Source of the DNA: Pseudoxanthomonas daejeonensis
GTDB lineage: Bacteria > Pseudomonadota > Gammaproteobacteria > Xanthomonadales > Xanthomonadaceae
Assembly: GCF_010093205.1 (NCBI RefSeq)
Contig: NZ_PDWN01000006.1
Location: 1-64,000, forward strand
Direction: 5' to 3'
DNA: 64,000 nt
A program made the translations under genes and the position numbers. Below, one piece after another: positions 53,173 to 61,435 of the stretch (positions are counted from its first letter, which is position 1; each line of letters begins with the position of its first letter). The notes under the pieces were generated by a model that saw only the letters and a list, made by a program, of their open reading frames with translations, made no database searches and was not told where the DNA came from.

Positions 53173-55256
53173 GTTCCTTTGGCGGCTTGCAGGATGACTC
53201 CCGGGTCGTAGCCAGTGCGCATGGCCGGCGCGGGAGCGTCGTCGGCCGGAAGATGCGGCGCCATCGCGCCGCGCAGGTGAAGCAGCACCGCCTGGGTGCG
53301 CGGCTGCGGCGCGGATGGCAGCTGCGCCTGCAACGCGAGCAGCTGCCCGCGCGCAGCCTCGACCTGGCCTGCCTGCGCCTGGTCGACCACGTCCATCGCC
53401 AGCACCGCGACCCAGGGCATGCGCAGGCCGGAGTCGCCGGGATTGCGGTCAGCGGCGAAATCGCGCTGGAAGCGGGTGATGCCCGCACGACCGGCCGCCG
53501 GGCCCTGCAGGGCGAAGGCGATGGCCACTTCCATCCAGCGTGCGCCCATCAGCACGTCCGTGCGCCAGCTGGCCACCGACGGGTCGGTGTCCACCAGCGC
53601 GGCGGCGAGCGCAAGTGCCTGCCGGTTGAGCTGTTCGGCTTCCTGCCAGCGGCCATCGAGCATCAGCGCTTCCACGCGCTTGTTGGTGATGGACGCGACC
53701 ATCTCGCGCCAGAGCTGGTTCTCCGGATCCTCGGCGGCCAGCGCCACGATGGTCTCGTGGCTGGCCCGGGCCGAATCGTGGGCCTGCTGCAGTCGGCCTT
53801 CCATCAGCTGCGACTCGGCGATCATCGCCAGCGCCACGGATTTGCCCTCGCGCGCCTTGGCATCGCGCGGGTCGGCGACCAGCATCGTCTCGTAGACATG
53901 CAGTTCCTGTTGCCGCTGCAGGGCGGCGTCGGCGAACAGCCAGGACTGCAACAGCGCGTCCCCCAGCCAGGCGTGCGCCTGGGCGAGCGCCCACTGCAGC
54001 TCGCGGTCCCCTGGCGCCGCCGCGGCCAGCTCGCGCGACAGCACCAGCGCCTGCTGGAAGTGGTCGGCGGCTTCGGGGTGGCGACCCATCCGCTGCATCA
54101 GCGCACCCAGGTTGGTCTGCGAACTGGCGCGTTCGTTGAGCCACTCCGGGCGATGCGGATCCAGCGCGACCAGCTGCGCGGCCAGCCGGTCGTACTCGCG
54201 GAAGCCGCGCTCGGCCTGCTCCAGCTCGTTGCGTTGCCAAGGGATGTAGGCGACCCAGTACACGCTCTGGGCGTGGTCGAAGATCCGCTGCGCGTCGTCC
54301 GGTGAGCGTGCGAGCAGCTCGGCGGTGGTGCGCTCGGCCTGGACGAACGCTTCGAGCGCTTCGTCGCTGTTGCCGCGCAGTTCGCGCACCTCGCCCACCA
54401 GGTGCAGCGCCCGCGAGCGACGGCCCAGAGCGTCGGCGTCGAGCGCGTCGATGTCCTGGCGGCCGTAGTAGGTGAGCGCGCGCTGGCCGACCGCGTCGAA
54501 GATCTCCAGCCGGCCCACCGGTTCGAGCCGGGAGCGCAGGTCGGTGAGCATGAACTCGACCAGGCCGTCGGCCTCGGCGCGCTGCCGTTCGGCTTCAGCC
54601 TGGCCGCGCACGGCCATCAGGGCCAGCACCGACATGCTCACGGCCAGCACGACCGCCACCGTCGCCACCGCCGTGATCCGGCGATGGCGACGCGCCGCCT
54701 CGCGCTGCACCAGCCCATCCAGCGGCAGGCCGGTGAGGCCGGCGACCAGCTTGAGCTTGGCCATGCGCTTGCCGTCGCCGCCCGGGCGCAGGTCCACCGC
54801 GAGCGGTTCGGCCGGTTCGGTGCCGACACAGCCATCGGCGGCCAGGCGCAGGCGCAGCGACGGCGGGTAGCACTCGGACCCGTCATCCGCGCCGGGATGG
54901 CCGCTTGCAATCAGCGCCAGCACCCGGCCTTCGCCGTGGAGCTGCTTGAAGTGGCGCACCTCCTCGTCCACCCAGCGCGAGCGCGCCGCCGCCGGCGAGG
55001 CGACCACCAGCAGGAACATCGACGCCTCCAGCGCCTGGCGCAGGGAGCCGGAGAGATCGCCGGAAGCCGACAGTTCGTCGCGGTCGCGGAAGATCGGCGT
55101 CAGCCGCGCGGGCACCTCGCCCAGGCCGGTCGTGCGGCCGACCAGCCGCGACGGGATGCGGTAGGTCTCCAGCGCCCGGTGCAGCCACCGCGCCACCGCC
55201 GCATCGGCATGGCTGTAGCTGATGAAGGCGCGGTACCCCGACCCATGCGCTGGCAT
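53169..55256 (-). CDS. TIR-domain protein with membrane helix and TPR repeats
   Basis: 695 residues. TIR domain at about 8-140 (YRAFISYSHADAAVARWLHRALE; PIFRDRDELSASGDL; VVASPAAARSRWVDEEVRHF, where the W-x-x-E/E-E site corresponds to the NAD-cleaving glutamate of TIR enzymes); linker; one membrane helix at about 194-214; a conserved stalk DGLVEFMLTDLRSRLEPVGRLEIFDAVG; then TPR repeats to the end. GGAGGA eight bases before the ATG at 55256 is strong. Whether it hydrolyses NAD or only binds partners cannot be told from sequence. It ends in a 4-base overlap with the beta-rich gene. Confidence 0.88.
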   Translation of the reverse strand: MPAHGSGYRAFISYSHADAAVARWLHRALETYRIPSRLVGRTTGLGEVPARLTPIFRDRDELSASGDLSGSLRQALEASMFLLVVASPAAARSRWVDEEVRHFKQLHGEGRVLALIASGHPGADDGSECYPPSLRLRLAADGCVGTEPAEPLAVDLRPGGDGKRMAKLKLVAGLTGLPLDGLVQREAARRHRRITAVATVAVVLAVSMSVLALMAVRGQAEAERQRAEADGLVEFMLTDLRSRLEPVGRLEIFDAVGQRALTYYGRQDIDALDADALGRRSRALHLVGEVRELRGNSDEALEAFVQAERTTAELLARSPDDAQRIFDHAQSVYWVAYIPWQRNELEQAERGFREYDRLAAQLVALDPHRPEWLNERASSQTNLGALMQRMGRHPEAADHFQQALVLSRELAAAAPGDRELQWALAQAHAWLGDALLQSWLFADAALQRQQELHVYETMLVADPRDAKAREGKSVALAMIAESQLMEGRLQQAHDSARASHETIVALAAEDPENQLWREMVASITNKRVEALMLDGRWQEAEQLNRQALALAAALVDTDPSVASWRTDVLMGARWMEVAIAFALQGPAAGRAGITRFQRDFAADRNPGDSGLRMPWVAVLAMDVVDQAQAGQVEAARGQLLALQAQLPSAPQPRTQAVLLHLRGAMAPHLPADDAPAPAMRTGYDPGVILQAAKGT

Positions 55257-55449
55257 GCAGGTTTCCTCCGACCTCACGGAGGCGCGGGCCTGCCCGGAAC
55301 GGGCCGGCCGGTTCCCCTGGCGCCTGCTTCGGTAACGCGGTGGGCGTGGCCCAGCGGCCAGATGTCGTGCGGGAACCTGGGGTACTGCCGTGGGCACACG
55401 CACCGGGCCGGCCAATGCGCCCCTTGATGCTGCAGCGCAACTACACCGG

Positions 55450-56946
55450 CTACGTCCCTTCCACTCCGTAGTCCGCCCACTCGCCTTCGCGGCGAACACG
55501 GCGCATGAGGGTGCGGCTGTGCGGGTCCATGCCGTGCACGCGCACGCGGAGGCCGTGGTGGCGGAAGCGCGTCACCACCTTGTCCAGCGCGGCCACCGCG
55601 GTGATGTCCCACAGGCGCGCGCCTTCCAGCGCGATCTCCACTTCGCGCCCGGGCAGGCCGCGCGGATCGAACGCATCGATGAATGCATCGGCCGAGGCGA
55701 AGAACACCTGGCCGCTCACCCGGTAAGTGCGCAGGCCATCGGCCGCATCGCTGTGCTCGACATGCAGCAGGCGCGAGACCTTCATCGTGAAGAACACGCC
55801 GCTCAGCAGCACGCCCACCGCCACGCCGGCGGCGAGGTTGTGGGTGGCGAGGGTCACCGCCACGGTCGCCAGCATCACCGCGCCGGACAGGCGCGGATGC
55901 CGCGCAAGCGCGCCGAAGCTGCGCCAGTCAAAGGTCTCCACGCTGACCATCACCATGATCGCCACCAGCGCGACCACCGGCACCTGCGCCACCCACGGCC
56001 TGAGCAGGACCATCAGCACCAGCAGGAACACGCCGGCGAACAGCGTCGACAAGCGCCCGCGACCGCCGTATTTAACATTGCTCACGGTCTGCCCGATCAT
56101 GCCGCAGCCGGCAATGCCGCCGAACAGGCTGGCGGCGACGTTGGCCACGCCCAGGCCGGCCGCCTCGCGGTTCTTCGGGCTCGGCGTGTCGGTGAGTTCA
56201 TCGACCACGCGCGCGGTCATCAGCGACTCGAGCAGGCCGACCATGGCGATGGCCAGCGCCGGCATGGCGATGATCTGAAGCGTCTGCCACGACCACGGCA
56301 CGTCCGGCAGGCCCAGCCACTGCGGCAGCGCACCGGGCAGCTGGCCCAGGTCGGCGACGGTTTTCAGCGGCAGGCCCATCGCCACCGACAGGATGCTGAG
56401 CACGGCGATGCAGATCAGCGGCGAGGGAATGACCTTCGCACCGGGCAGCGGCAGCCGCGGCACGCCATAGATGATCGCCAGGCCCAGCGCCAGCATCGTC
56501 CAGGTCGCGGCGTTGGCGCCGTGCAGGTGCGGCAGCTGCGCGGCGAAGATCAGGATCGCCAGCGCATTGACGAAGCCGGTGCGCACCGAACTGCTGACGA
56601 AACGCATCAGCACGCCCAGTCGCAACGCGCCGAACAGCAGCTGCACCACGCCGGCCAGCACGCCGGCGGCGAACAGGTACGGCAGGCCGTGCTGCGACAC
56701 CAGCGGCGCGGCGACCAGCGCAACCGAACCGGCGGCGGCGGTGATCATCGCCGGACGCCCGCCGAACACCGCGATCACCACGCTCAGCACGAAGGAAGCG
56801 AACAGCCCCACCTGCGGATCGACGCCGGCGACGAAGGAGAACGCGATGACCTCCGGGATCAGGGCGAAGGTGGCCACCGCGCCGGCCAGCAGCTCGCGCA
56901 GCGGATGGGCGCGCCACTGCGCCAGTTCGGATCGGAGGAAGGACAT
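55450..56946 (-). CDS. SulP-family inorganic anion transporter with STAS domain
   Basis: 498 residues. The membrane part has 12-14 helices and SulP landmarks (ELLAGAVATFALIPEVIAFSFVAGVDPQVGLFAS; FGGIAGCGMIGQTVSNVKYGGRGRLSTLFAGV). The last 110 residues are a STAS domain (YRVSGQVFFASADAFIDAF, EGARLWDITAVAALDKV). Probably takes up sulfate or bicarbonate. ATG at 56946 chosen over GTG at 56958. Its first codons and leader lie inside a repeat copied at 58861-58930. Confidence 0.9.
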   Translation of the reverse strand: MSFLRSELAQWRAHPLRELLAGAVATFALIPEVIAFSFVAGVDPQVGLFASFVLSVVIAVFGGRPAMITAAAGSVALVAAPLVSQHGLPYLFAAGVLAGVVQLLFGALRLGVLMRFVSSSVRTGFVNALAILIFAAQLPHLHGANAATWTMLALGLAIIYGVPRLPLPGAKVIPSPLICIAVLSILSVAMGLPLKTVADLGQLPGALPQWLGLPDVPWSWQTLQIIAMPALAIAMVGLLESLMTARVVDELTDTPSPKNREAAGLGVANVAASLFGGIAGCGMIGQTVSNVKYGGRGRLSTLFAGVFLLVLMVLLRPWVAQVPVVALVAIMVMVSVETFDWRSFGALARHPRLSGAVMLATVAVTLATHNLAAGVAVGVLLSGVFFTMKVSRLLHVEHSDAADGLRTYRVSGQVFFASADAFIDAFDPRGLPGREVEIALEGARLWDITAVAALDKVVTRFRHHGLRVRVHGMDPHSRTLMRRVRREGEWADYGVEGT

Positions 56947-57005
56947 CGCGGCACCCACGGCGTGGCCGCGCCCATGCGGGCGGCGGCGGAAGGATCGGGG
57001 CGCGG
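56930..57005. repeat. Leader-repeat copy 1 (over SulP start)
   Basis: 76 bases covering the SulP first codons, start and leader. On the plus strand it begins with the 16-mer GATCGGAGGAAGGACA, contains GCCCATGCGGGCGG and ends GGAAGGATCGGGGCGCGG. The same order of blocks recurs at 58861-58930 with a few substitutions and two small indels. Confidence 0.65.
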
Positions 57006-57161
57006 ATTATAGGGGAGGGAGGTGCGGCATCGCGGCGCGCGGCGGACCCACTTCCGCCACATGCCTCGCACAGGCGGAAACTGGCCGGTGGCGCCCCACT
57101 TCGCGCCACCGCGACGCCGGCCGGCGCAGGCTGCGGGCTCCCCACGCCACGGAGTCCCCGC

Positions 57162-57440
57162 ATGCTTGCCATCGCCACCGCCACCGCCACGACCACCGGC
57201 ACCACCGGCATGGACATGCTCATGCTGGTCGGCGCGATCTTCGGCCTGATCCTCACCGTGCTGTGGATCCTGGTGCCGTTCGCGCTGTTCGGGATCAAGC
57301 CGCTGTTGCGCGAGCTGATCACCGAGCAGCGCCGCGGCAACGAACTGGCCGCGCGGATTGCGGCCAGCCCCACGCAAGTGGTGGTCGCCACCGATCCGCG
57401 CGACCCGCGCGACCCGCGGGTGGAGCCGTACGTCCGCTGA
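57162..57440 (+). CDS. Small single-span membrane protein
   Basis: 92 residues. Unusual N-terminus of Ala/Thr repeats (ATATATTTGTTG) followed by one membrane helix (LMLVGAIFGLILTVLWILVPFALFGI), a basic charged region (EQRRGNELAARI) and a C-terminal run of DPR triplets (TDPRDPRDPRVEPYVR). GGAG lies eight bases before the ATG; a shorter start at 57210 is possible. The fold of a membrane anchor with cytoplasmic tail is likely; function unknown. Confidence 0.65.
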   Translation: MLAIATATATTTGTTGMDMLMLVGAIFGLILTVLWILVPFALFGIKPLLRELITEQRRGNELAARIAASPTQVVVATDPRDPRDPRVEPYVR

Positions 57441-57478
57441 GGACGGGCGCCGCGCGGCGGCACCCGCCCGGGCTGCGA

Positions 57479-58741
57479 TCAGGATTCGTTCGGGCCGCGC
57501 ACGTGGCGGGCGACATTGCCGTCGGCCATCCGCACTTCCAGCGCGGCGACCTCGCCCGCAGGCGTGCGCTCGAACTGCACGCGGCGGGTCGGGTCGCCCT
57601 CGATGAAGTACAGGTCCGTCGCCAGCGGCTGCAGGCGCAGCGGCGGACGGCGGCCCTGGCGCAACTGCAGGCCATCGCCGGCCGCTTCGATCGCGACGAC
57701 ACCGTACTGGCCGACCAGCGCACCGATGGCGGCCGGCGCCTGCGCCGGCGGCTCGATGGTCAGCGCGTCCAGCGACCAGCGCGCGGCCGTGCCGGCGCCC
57801 TCCTCGACCAGCCAGGCCAGCGCGAGCTGCTGCGCGCGCCGCAGCGCATCGGCGGAAGCCACCGCCACGTCCGGCTGCACGCCGCTGCCTTCCCAGTTGC
57901 CGCCGGTGATCGGGCTGACCGGCGAGCCGGTGGACACGAACACGCTGTAGCCGTCGTCCAGCGGGAACGGCCGCCCGGGGTTGGCCGCACCGCCGCTGGC
58001 CTCGCCGACCACGGTGGCGCGCCTGGCGTTCTTGAGCGTATAGGCGAAGGCCTCCGCCGCAGAACCGGTGCGGCCGCTGGTCAGCACGTACAGCGGCAGC
58101 TTCGTGCGCGGCGCCGGGTGGGCGCTGACCGGGGCTTCGGACATCGTGCCGCGGCGCGAGTGGAAGGTGTTGTAGATGTCGGCACCGGGCGCGACGAAGG
58201 CGCTGGCCAGGTAGCCGACCATCGCCGGCGAACCGCCGCCGTTGTCGCGCAGGTCGATGACCAGCGCATCGGTATTGCCGAGCACCTGCAGCGCCGCGTC
58301 GATGGCCTGCCGCGCGGGATCGCGCGGATCGTCGAAGTCGATGTCGGCGAAGTAGCGCAGGTCCAGGTAGCCGACGTTGCCCGGCAGCACCTCGGCGCGG
58401 CGGATGCCGAAGTTGGTGCGCGCCGGATCGGCGCCCGGGCCCGGCCCGGGGCGCTGTGCCGGCGGCGCATCGGACCAGCGCACGTTGAAGTGCCGGTCCT
58501 CGGCCTTGAGCCGGGTCGTCAGCGCGGTGGCCAGGTCCTGCGGGTTGGCATAGCGGTCGTAGCGCCCGCCGGCGGCGTCGGCGCGCAGCGCCGCGGCGAT
58601 CACGGTGGCGCGCTGCGGATCGAAGTACGCCTCCTCGATGGTGTCGGCGACCTGCGCGACCGCCTCGCGCGGCGTCGCGGCGGTGGCATGGGCGGACGCG
58701 AGCAGCAGGCAGGCGGCGAACAGCGGGCGGAATCGGGACAC
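57479..58741 (-). CDS. Secreted S41-family peptidase
   Basis: 420 residues from a GTG at 58741 with TGGAG five bases upstream. Signal peptide FRPLFAACLLLASAHATAA. N-terminal helical and strand region typical of C-terminal-processing-protease relatives (AVAQVADTIEEAYFDP), LPGNVGYLDLRYF, VIDLRDNGGGSPAMVGYLAS, and the catalytic Ser in TSGRTGSAAEAFAYTLKN. The C-terminal 100 residues are a separate beta domain. Related to the interphotoreceptor-retinoid-binding type of S41. Envelope peptidase, target unknown. Confidence 0.92.
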   Translation of the reverse strand: MSRFRPLFAACLLLASAHATAATPREAVAQVADTIEEAYFDPQRATVIAAALRADAAGGRYDRYANPQDLATALTTRLKAEDRHFNVRWSDAPPAQRPGPGPGADPARTNFGIRRAEVLPGNVGYLDLRYFADIDFDDPRDPARQAIDAALQVLGNTDALVIDLRDNGGGSPAMVGYLASAFVAPGADIYNTFHSRRGTMSEAPVSAHPAPRTKLPLYVLTSGRTGSAAEAFAYTLKNARRATVVGEASGGAANPGRPFPLDDGYSVFVSTGSPVSPITGGNWEGSGVQPDVAVASADALRRAQQLALAWLVEEGAGTAARWSLDALTIEPPAQAPAAIGALVGQYGVVAIEAAGDGLQLRQGRRPPLRLQPLATDLYFIEGDPTRRVQFERTPAGEVAALEVRMADGNVARHVRGPNES

Positions 58742-58860
58742 GGAAACTCCAGGGGCCACGAGGGCGGAGGCACGGGTCCGGCGACGATGCCGCCCGGCCA
58801 CGGGGCGCCACAAGTGACCATAGTCCCGGAGACGTCCGTCGGGGTGGGGGCCGTGGCCGT

Positions 58861-58930
58861 GATCGGAGGAAGGACAGCGCGGACGCATGGGCGAGGCCTC
58901 GCCCATGCGGGCGGAAGGATCGAAGCGCGG
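58861..58930. repeat. Leader-repeat copy 2 with 26-bp palindrome
   Basis: 70 bases homologous to 56930-57005: GATCGGAGGAAGGACA, then a region ending GCCCATGCGGGCGG, then GGAAGGATCG and GCGCGG. This copy contains a perfect 26-base palindrome at 58884-58909 that copy 1 lacks. It lies between the S41 and VOC genes. Confidence 0.65.
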
Positions 58931-59027
58931 GTTGCAGGCGCTGGAGTTCGCGGGGCCACGCCCTTCCGGATGTCGATGCCCACCCTGCCCGTCCGTCGCC
59001 CCGGAAATCCCCGCGAGAAGAGCCGCC

Positions 59028-59435
59028 ATGCCACGCATGATCTTCGTCAACCTGCCCGTCGCCGATCTTCCCGCCTCCAGGAGGTTCTACGCGGCCCTCG
59101 GCTTCGAGAACAATCCGCTGTTCTCCGATGAAACCGCGGCCTGCATGGTCTGGAGTGAGGCGATCCACGTGATGCTGCTCACCCGTGACCGGTGGCGCAC
59201 GTTCACCGATCGTCCGATCCCGCCATCGACATCGAGCGAGGTGTCGCTTGCGATCTCCCTGGATGATCGCGCGGCGGTCGATGCCATGCTGGCGGCTGCC
59301 GCGGCCAATGGCGGCACCGCAGACATCAATCCGGCGCAGGACCTGGGCTTCATGTACGGCCGCGACCTGGCCGATCCGGATGGCCATGTCTGGGGACCGG
59401 TCTGGATGGATCAGTCGGCGCTGCCCGACGGCTGA
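59028..59435 (+). CDS. VOC-family (glyoxalase/bleomycin-resistance fold) protein
   Basis: 135 residues. Begins PRMIFVNLPVADLPASRRFYAALGFENN, the first beta-alpha-beta module of the vicinal oxygen chelate fold; the second ends DLGFMYGRDLADPDGHVWGPVWMD. The spacing of acidic and His residues fits the lactoylglutathione-lyase-like branch, but the metal set is incomplete, so the reaction is not known. GAGAAGAG precedes the ATG. Divergent from the S41 gene. Confidence 0.88.
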   Translation: MPRMIFVNLPVADLPASRRFYAALGFENNPLFSDETAACMVWSEAIHVMLLTRDRWRTFTDRPIPPSTSSEVSLAISLDDRAAVDAMLAAAAANGGTADINPAQDLGFMYGRDLADPDGHVWGPVWMDQSALPDG

Positions 59436-59468
59436 GGCTCAGCGCCCCGTTTGACTACACTCGGTGCC

Positions 59469-60701
59469 ATGAATCCTTTCCTGCGCCGCCTCGCCCGCCT
59501 CCCCCACCTCGCCTGCCTCGTCCTGCTGGCCGCCACGCCAGCGTTCGCCGACGAGTCCTCCACGCCCGTGGCCACCGTGCGCGTCGCCTTCGACCGCAAC
59601 GGCGCCACCGATGTGCGCGTCACCGGCCTGGCCGATCCGTCCACGGGACGCGCCGTCACCGCCGACGACCCGGTGCGCATCGCTTCCATCTCCAAGCTGG
59701 TGCTGGCGATCGGGGTGATGCGGCTGGTCGAGGCCGGCACGCTGGACCTGGATGCGGACGTGTCGAAGACGCTGGGCTACACGGTGCGCAATCCGGCCTT
59801 CCCCGACACGCCGATCACCTTGCGCCTGCTGCTCTCGCACACCGCCAGCCTCACCGACGGCGCCGGCTACTGGCAGGTGCCGTTCGACGGCCACTTCAAG
59901 GACCTGCTCGACGACCCGAAGGCGTGGGACGCCGAACACGCGCCGGGCACCTACTGGCGCTATGCCAATGCCGGCTTCCCGCTCATCGCCGGGGTGATGG
60001 AGCGCGCCACCGCCGAACGCTTCGACCTGCTGATGCAGCGCCTGGTGCTGGCGCCGCTCGGCCTGCATGCCTGCTACGGCTGGCCCAGCTGCGACGCCGC
60101 CACCGCCGCGCGCGCGATAGTGCTGTATGCGGACGGCAAGCCGCAGGTGGACGACCACCAGGGCCGCAAGCCGGCCTGCGGCATCACCAAGGCGCGCGAC
60201 GGCAGCTGCGACCTGTCGCAGTGGCGCGCGGGCACCAGTTCCAACGTGTTCGGCCCGCAGGGCGGCCTGCGCATTTCGGCCAACGACCTGTCGAAGATCG
60301 GCCGCCTGCTGCTGGGCGACGGCGAAGTGGACGGCGTGCGCCTGCTCACGCCCGCGTCGGTCGCGGCGATGATCGGCCCGGAATGGAGCTTCGACGGCGG
60401 CAACGGCCTGACCCGGGAAGAGGACGACCCGGTCCGCGCCCGCGGCGGCTTCACCTGCCGCTATGGCCTGGCCGTGCACACGCTCGCGACCGGCCTGCCC
60501 GGGTGCGGCGATGATCCGTTCGGCGACGGCATACCGCGCGTGGGCCACAGCGGCAATGCCTATGGCCTGCTCGCCGGCCTGTGGCTGGACCGCAAGGCCG
60601 GCACCGGCGTGGTGTATTTCGCCACCGGCAACGACAAGCCCGGACCGGGCACGCACTCGTCGTTCAGTGCGATCGAGGAGACGCTGGCGCGAGGGGAATG
60701 A
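59469..60701 (+). CDS. Secreted serine hydrolase, class C beta-lactamase family
   Basis: 410 residues with a signal peptide (LAATPAFAD). Active-site Ser and Lys in the SxxK box ISKL, the Tyr-x-Asn box YANAG, and the third box as HSGNAYG. Such proteins are more often esterases, D-amino-acid or DD-peptidases than lactamases; substrate undetermined. ATG at 59469, six codons after an in-frame ATG lacking a ribosome-binding site. A strong hairpin follows before the convergent gene. Confidence 0.9.
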   Translation: MNPFLRRLARLPHLACLVLLAATPAFADESSTPVATVRVAFDRNGATDVRVTGLADPSTGRAVTADDPVRIASISKLVLAIGVMRLVEAGTLDLDADVSKTLGYTVRNPAFPDTPITLRLLLSHTASLTDGAGYWQVPFDGHFKDLLDDPKAWDAEHAPGTYWRYANAGFPLIAGVMERATAERFDLLMQRLVLAPLGLHACYGWPSCDAATAARAIVLYADGKPQVDDHQGRKPACGITKARDGSCDLSQWRAGTSSNVFGPQGGLRISANDLSKIGRLLLGDGEVDGVRLLTPASVAAMIGPEWSFDGGNGLTREEDDPVRARGGFTCRYGLAVHTLATGLPGCGDDPFGDGIPRVGHSGNAYGLLAGLWLDRKAGTGVVYFATGNDKPGPGTHSSFSAIEETLARGE

Positions 60702-60743
60702 CGCCGGGGATGGGTGTCGAGCGTTCCGCGCACCGGTCCGGGA

Positions 60744-60767
60744 GGGCGGAGCACGAACGCTCCGCCC
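60744..60767. terminator. 9-bp hairpin between convergent genes
   Basis: Perfect stem GGGCGGAGC / GCTCCGCCC with loop ACGAAC, between the serine hydrolase and the minus-strand 204-residue gene. The plus-strand tail is GCAGTTTCG, so a partial T run serves the plus direction. Confidence 0.65.
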
Positions 60768-60800
60768 GCAGTTTCGAGCCGTCGTCCTGTGAGGCTTCGA

Positions 60801-61415
60801 TCAGCCGTCCAGGGTGTCGTTGCGCAGGCGCGATTCGGCTTCGGGCTTGAGGACCTTCAGCAGCTCGGCGGCGGTGTAGCGGCGACCGGTCTGCAGGCCT
60901 GCGACGCTGGTGTCGAGCACTTCGTACACCTCGCGCCGGCCCTTGATCCACAAAAGGCTGGTGTGCAGCGCCGGGATGCGCAGCTGCACCGCTTCGCCAT
61001 CCGCGTCGGCATTGCCCGCGGCCATGTCGAGCAGCGCGCGACGGAAGCGGCCGGCGCTGGCGGCGTTGGTGATCTGGGCGAAGCGGTTGGTCTCGGCCAG
61101 CGTCTCGGCGGAGACGGCACCGGCTTCGGTCGCGATCACCCACGACCAGGCGGTGAGTCTGGCGCCGTCGCCGAGCTTGCCCTTGGCGAGCTGGTCCAGG
61201 CCCAGCGCATAGACCGGGCTGGCAACGACATCGGCATCGGCGACCTCGGCCAGGCTGCGGGCGACGCGCATGTTGCCCTTGAGCTCGAAGCGGCCGGCAG
61301 CGCGGCCGATCGCGGGCGCGCGCGCTTCGAGCGCGGCCGAGCGGGCCAGCGGCGGCAGGCGTTCGCCGAGTTCGGCGGCCGCCGCTTCGGGCGGGGTGGC
61401 GAGGGTGATGGGCAT
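60801..61415 (-). CDS. Unknown protein downstream of repeat protease
   Basis: 204 residues, soluble, no signal peptide. Helical, Ala- and Leu-rich, with segments FELKGNMRVARSLAEVADADVV, SWVIATEAGAVSAETLAE, RRALLDMAAGNADADGEAV, and LHTSLLWIKGRREVYEVLDTSVAGLQTGRRYTAAELL. GGAGAG seven bases before the ATG. It starts 20 bases after the protease stop, so it is very probably co-expressed and could be an inhibitor, chaperone or substrate of that protease. No family recognised. Confidence 0.68.
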   Translation of the reverse strand: MPITLATPPEAAAAELGERLPPLARSAALEARAPAIGRAAGRFELKGNMRVARSLAEVADADVVASPVYALGLDQLAKGKLGDGARLTAWSWVIATEAGAVSAETLAETNRFAQITNAASAGRFRRALLDMAAGNADADGEAVQLRIPALHTSLLWIKGRREVYEVLDTSVAGLQTGRRYTAAELLKVLKPEAESRLRNDTLDG

Positions 61416-61435
61416 GGCAGCTCTCCGTAGCGACC

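Noticed and set aside
54510-54545. GGTTCGAGCC, like a tRNA T-arm
   Set aside because: It lies inside the TIR-TPR coding frame and no cloverleaf can be drawn around it. No tRNA gene was found in the window.
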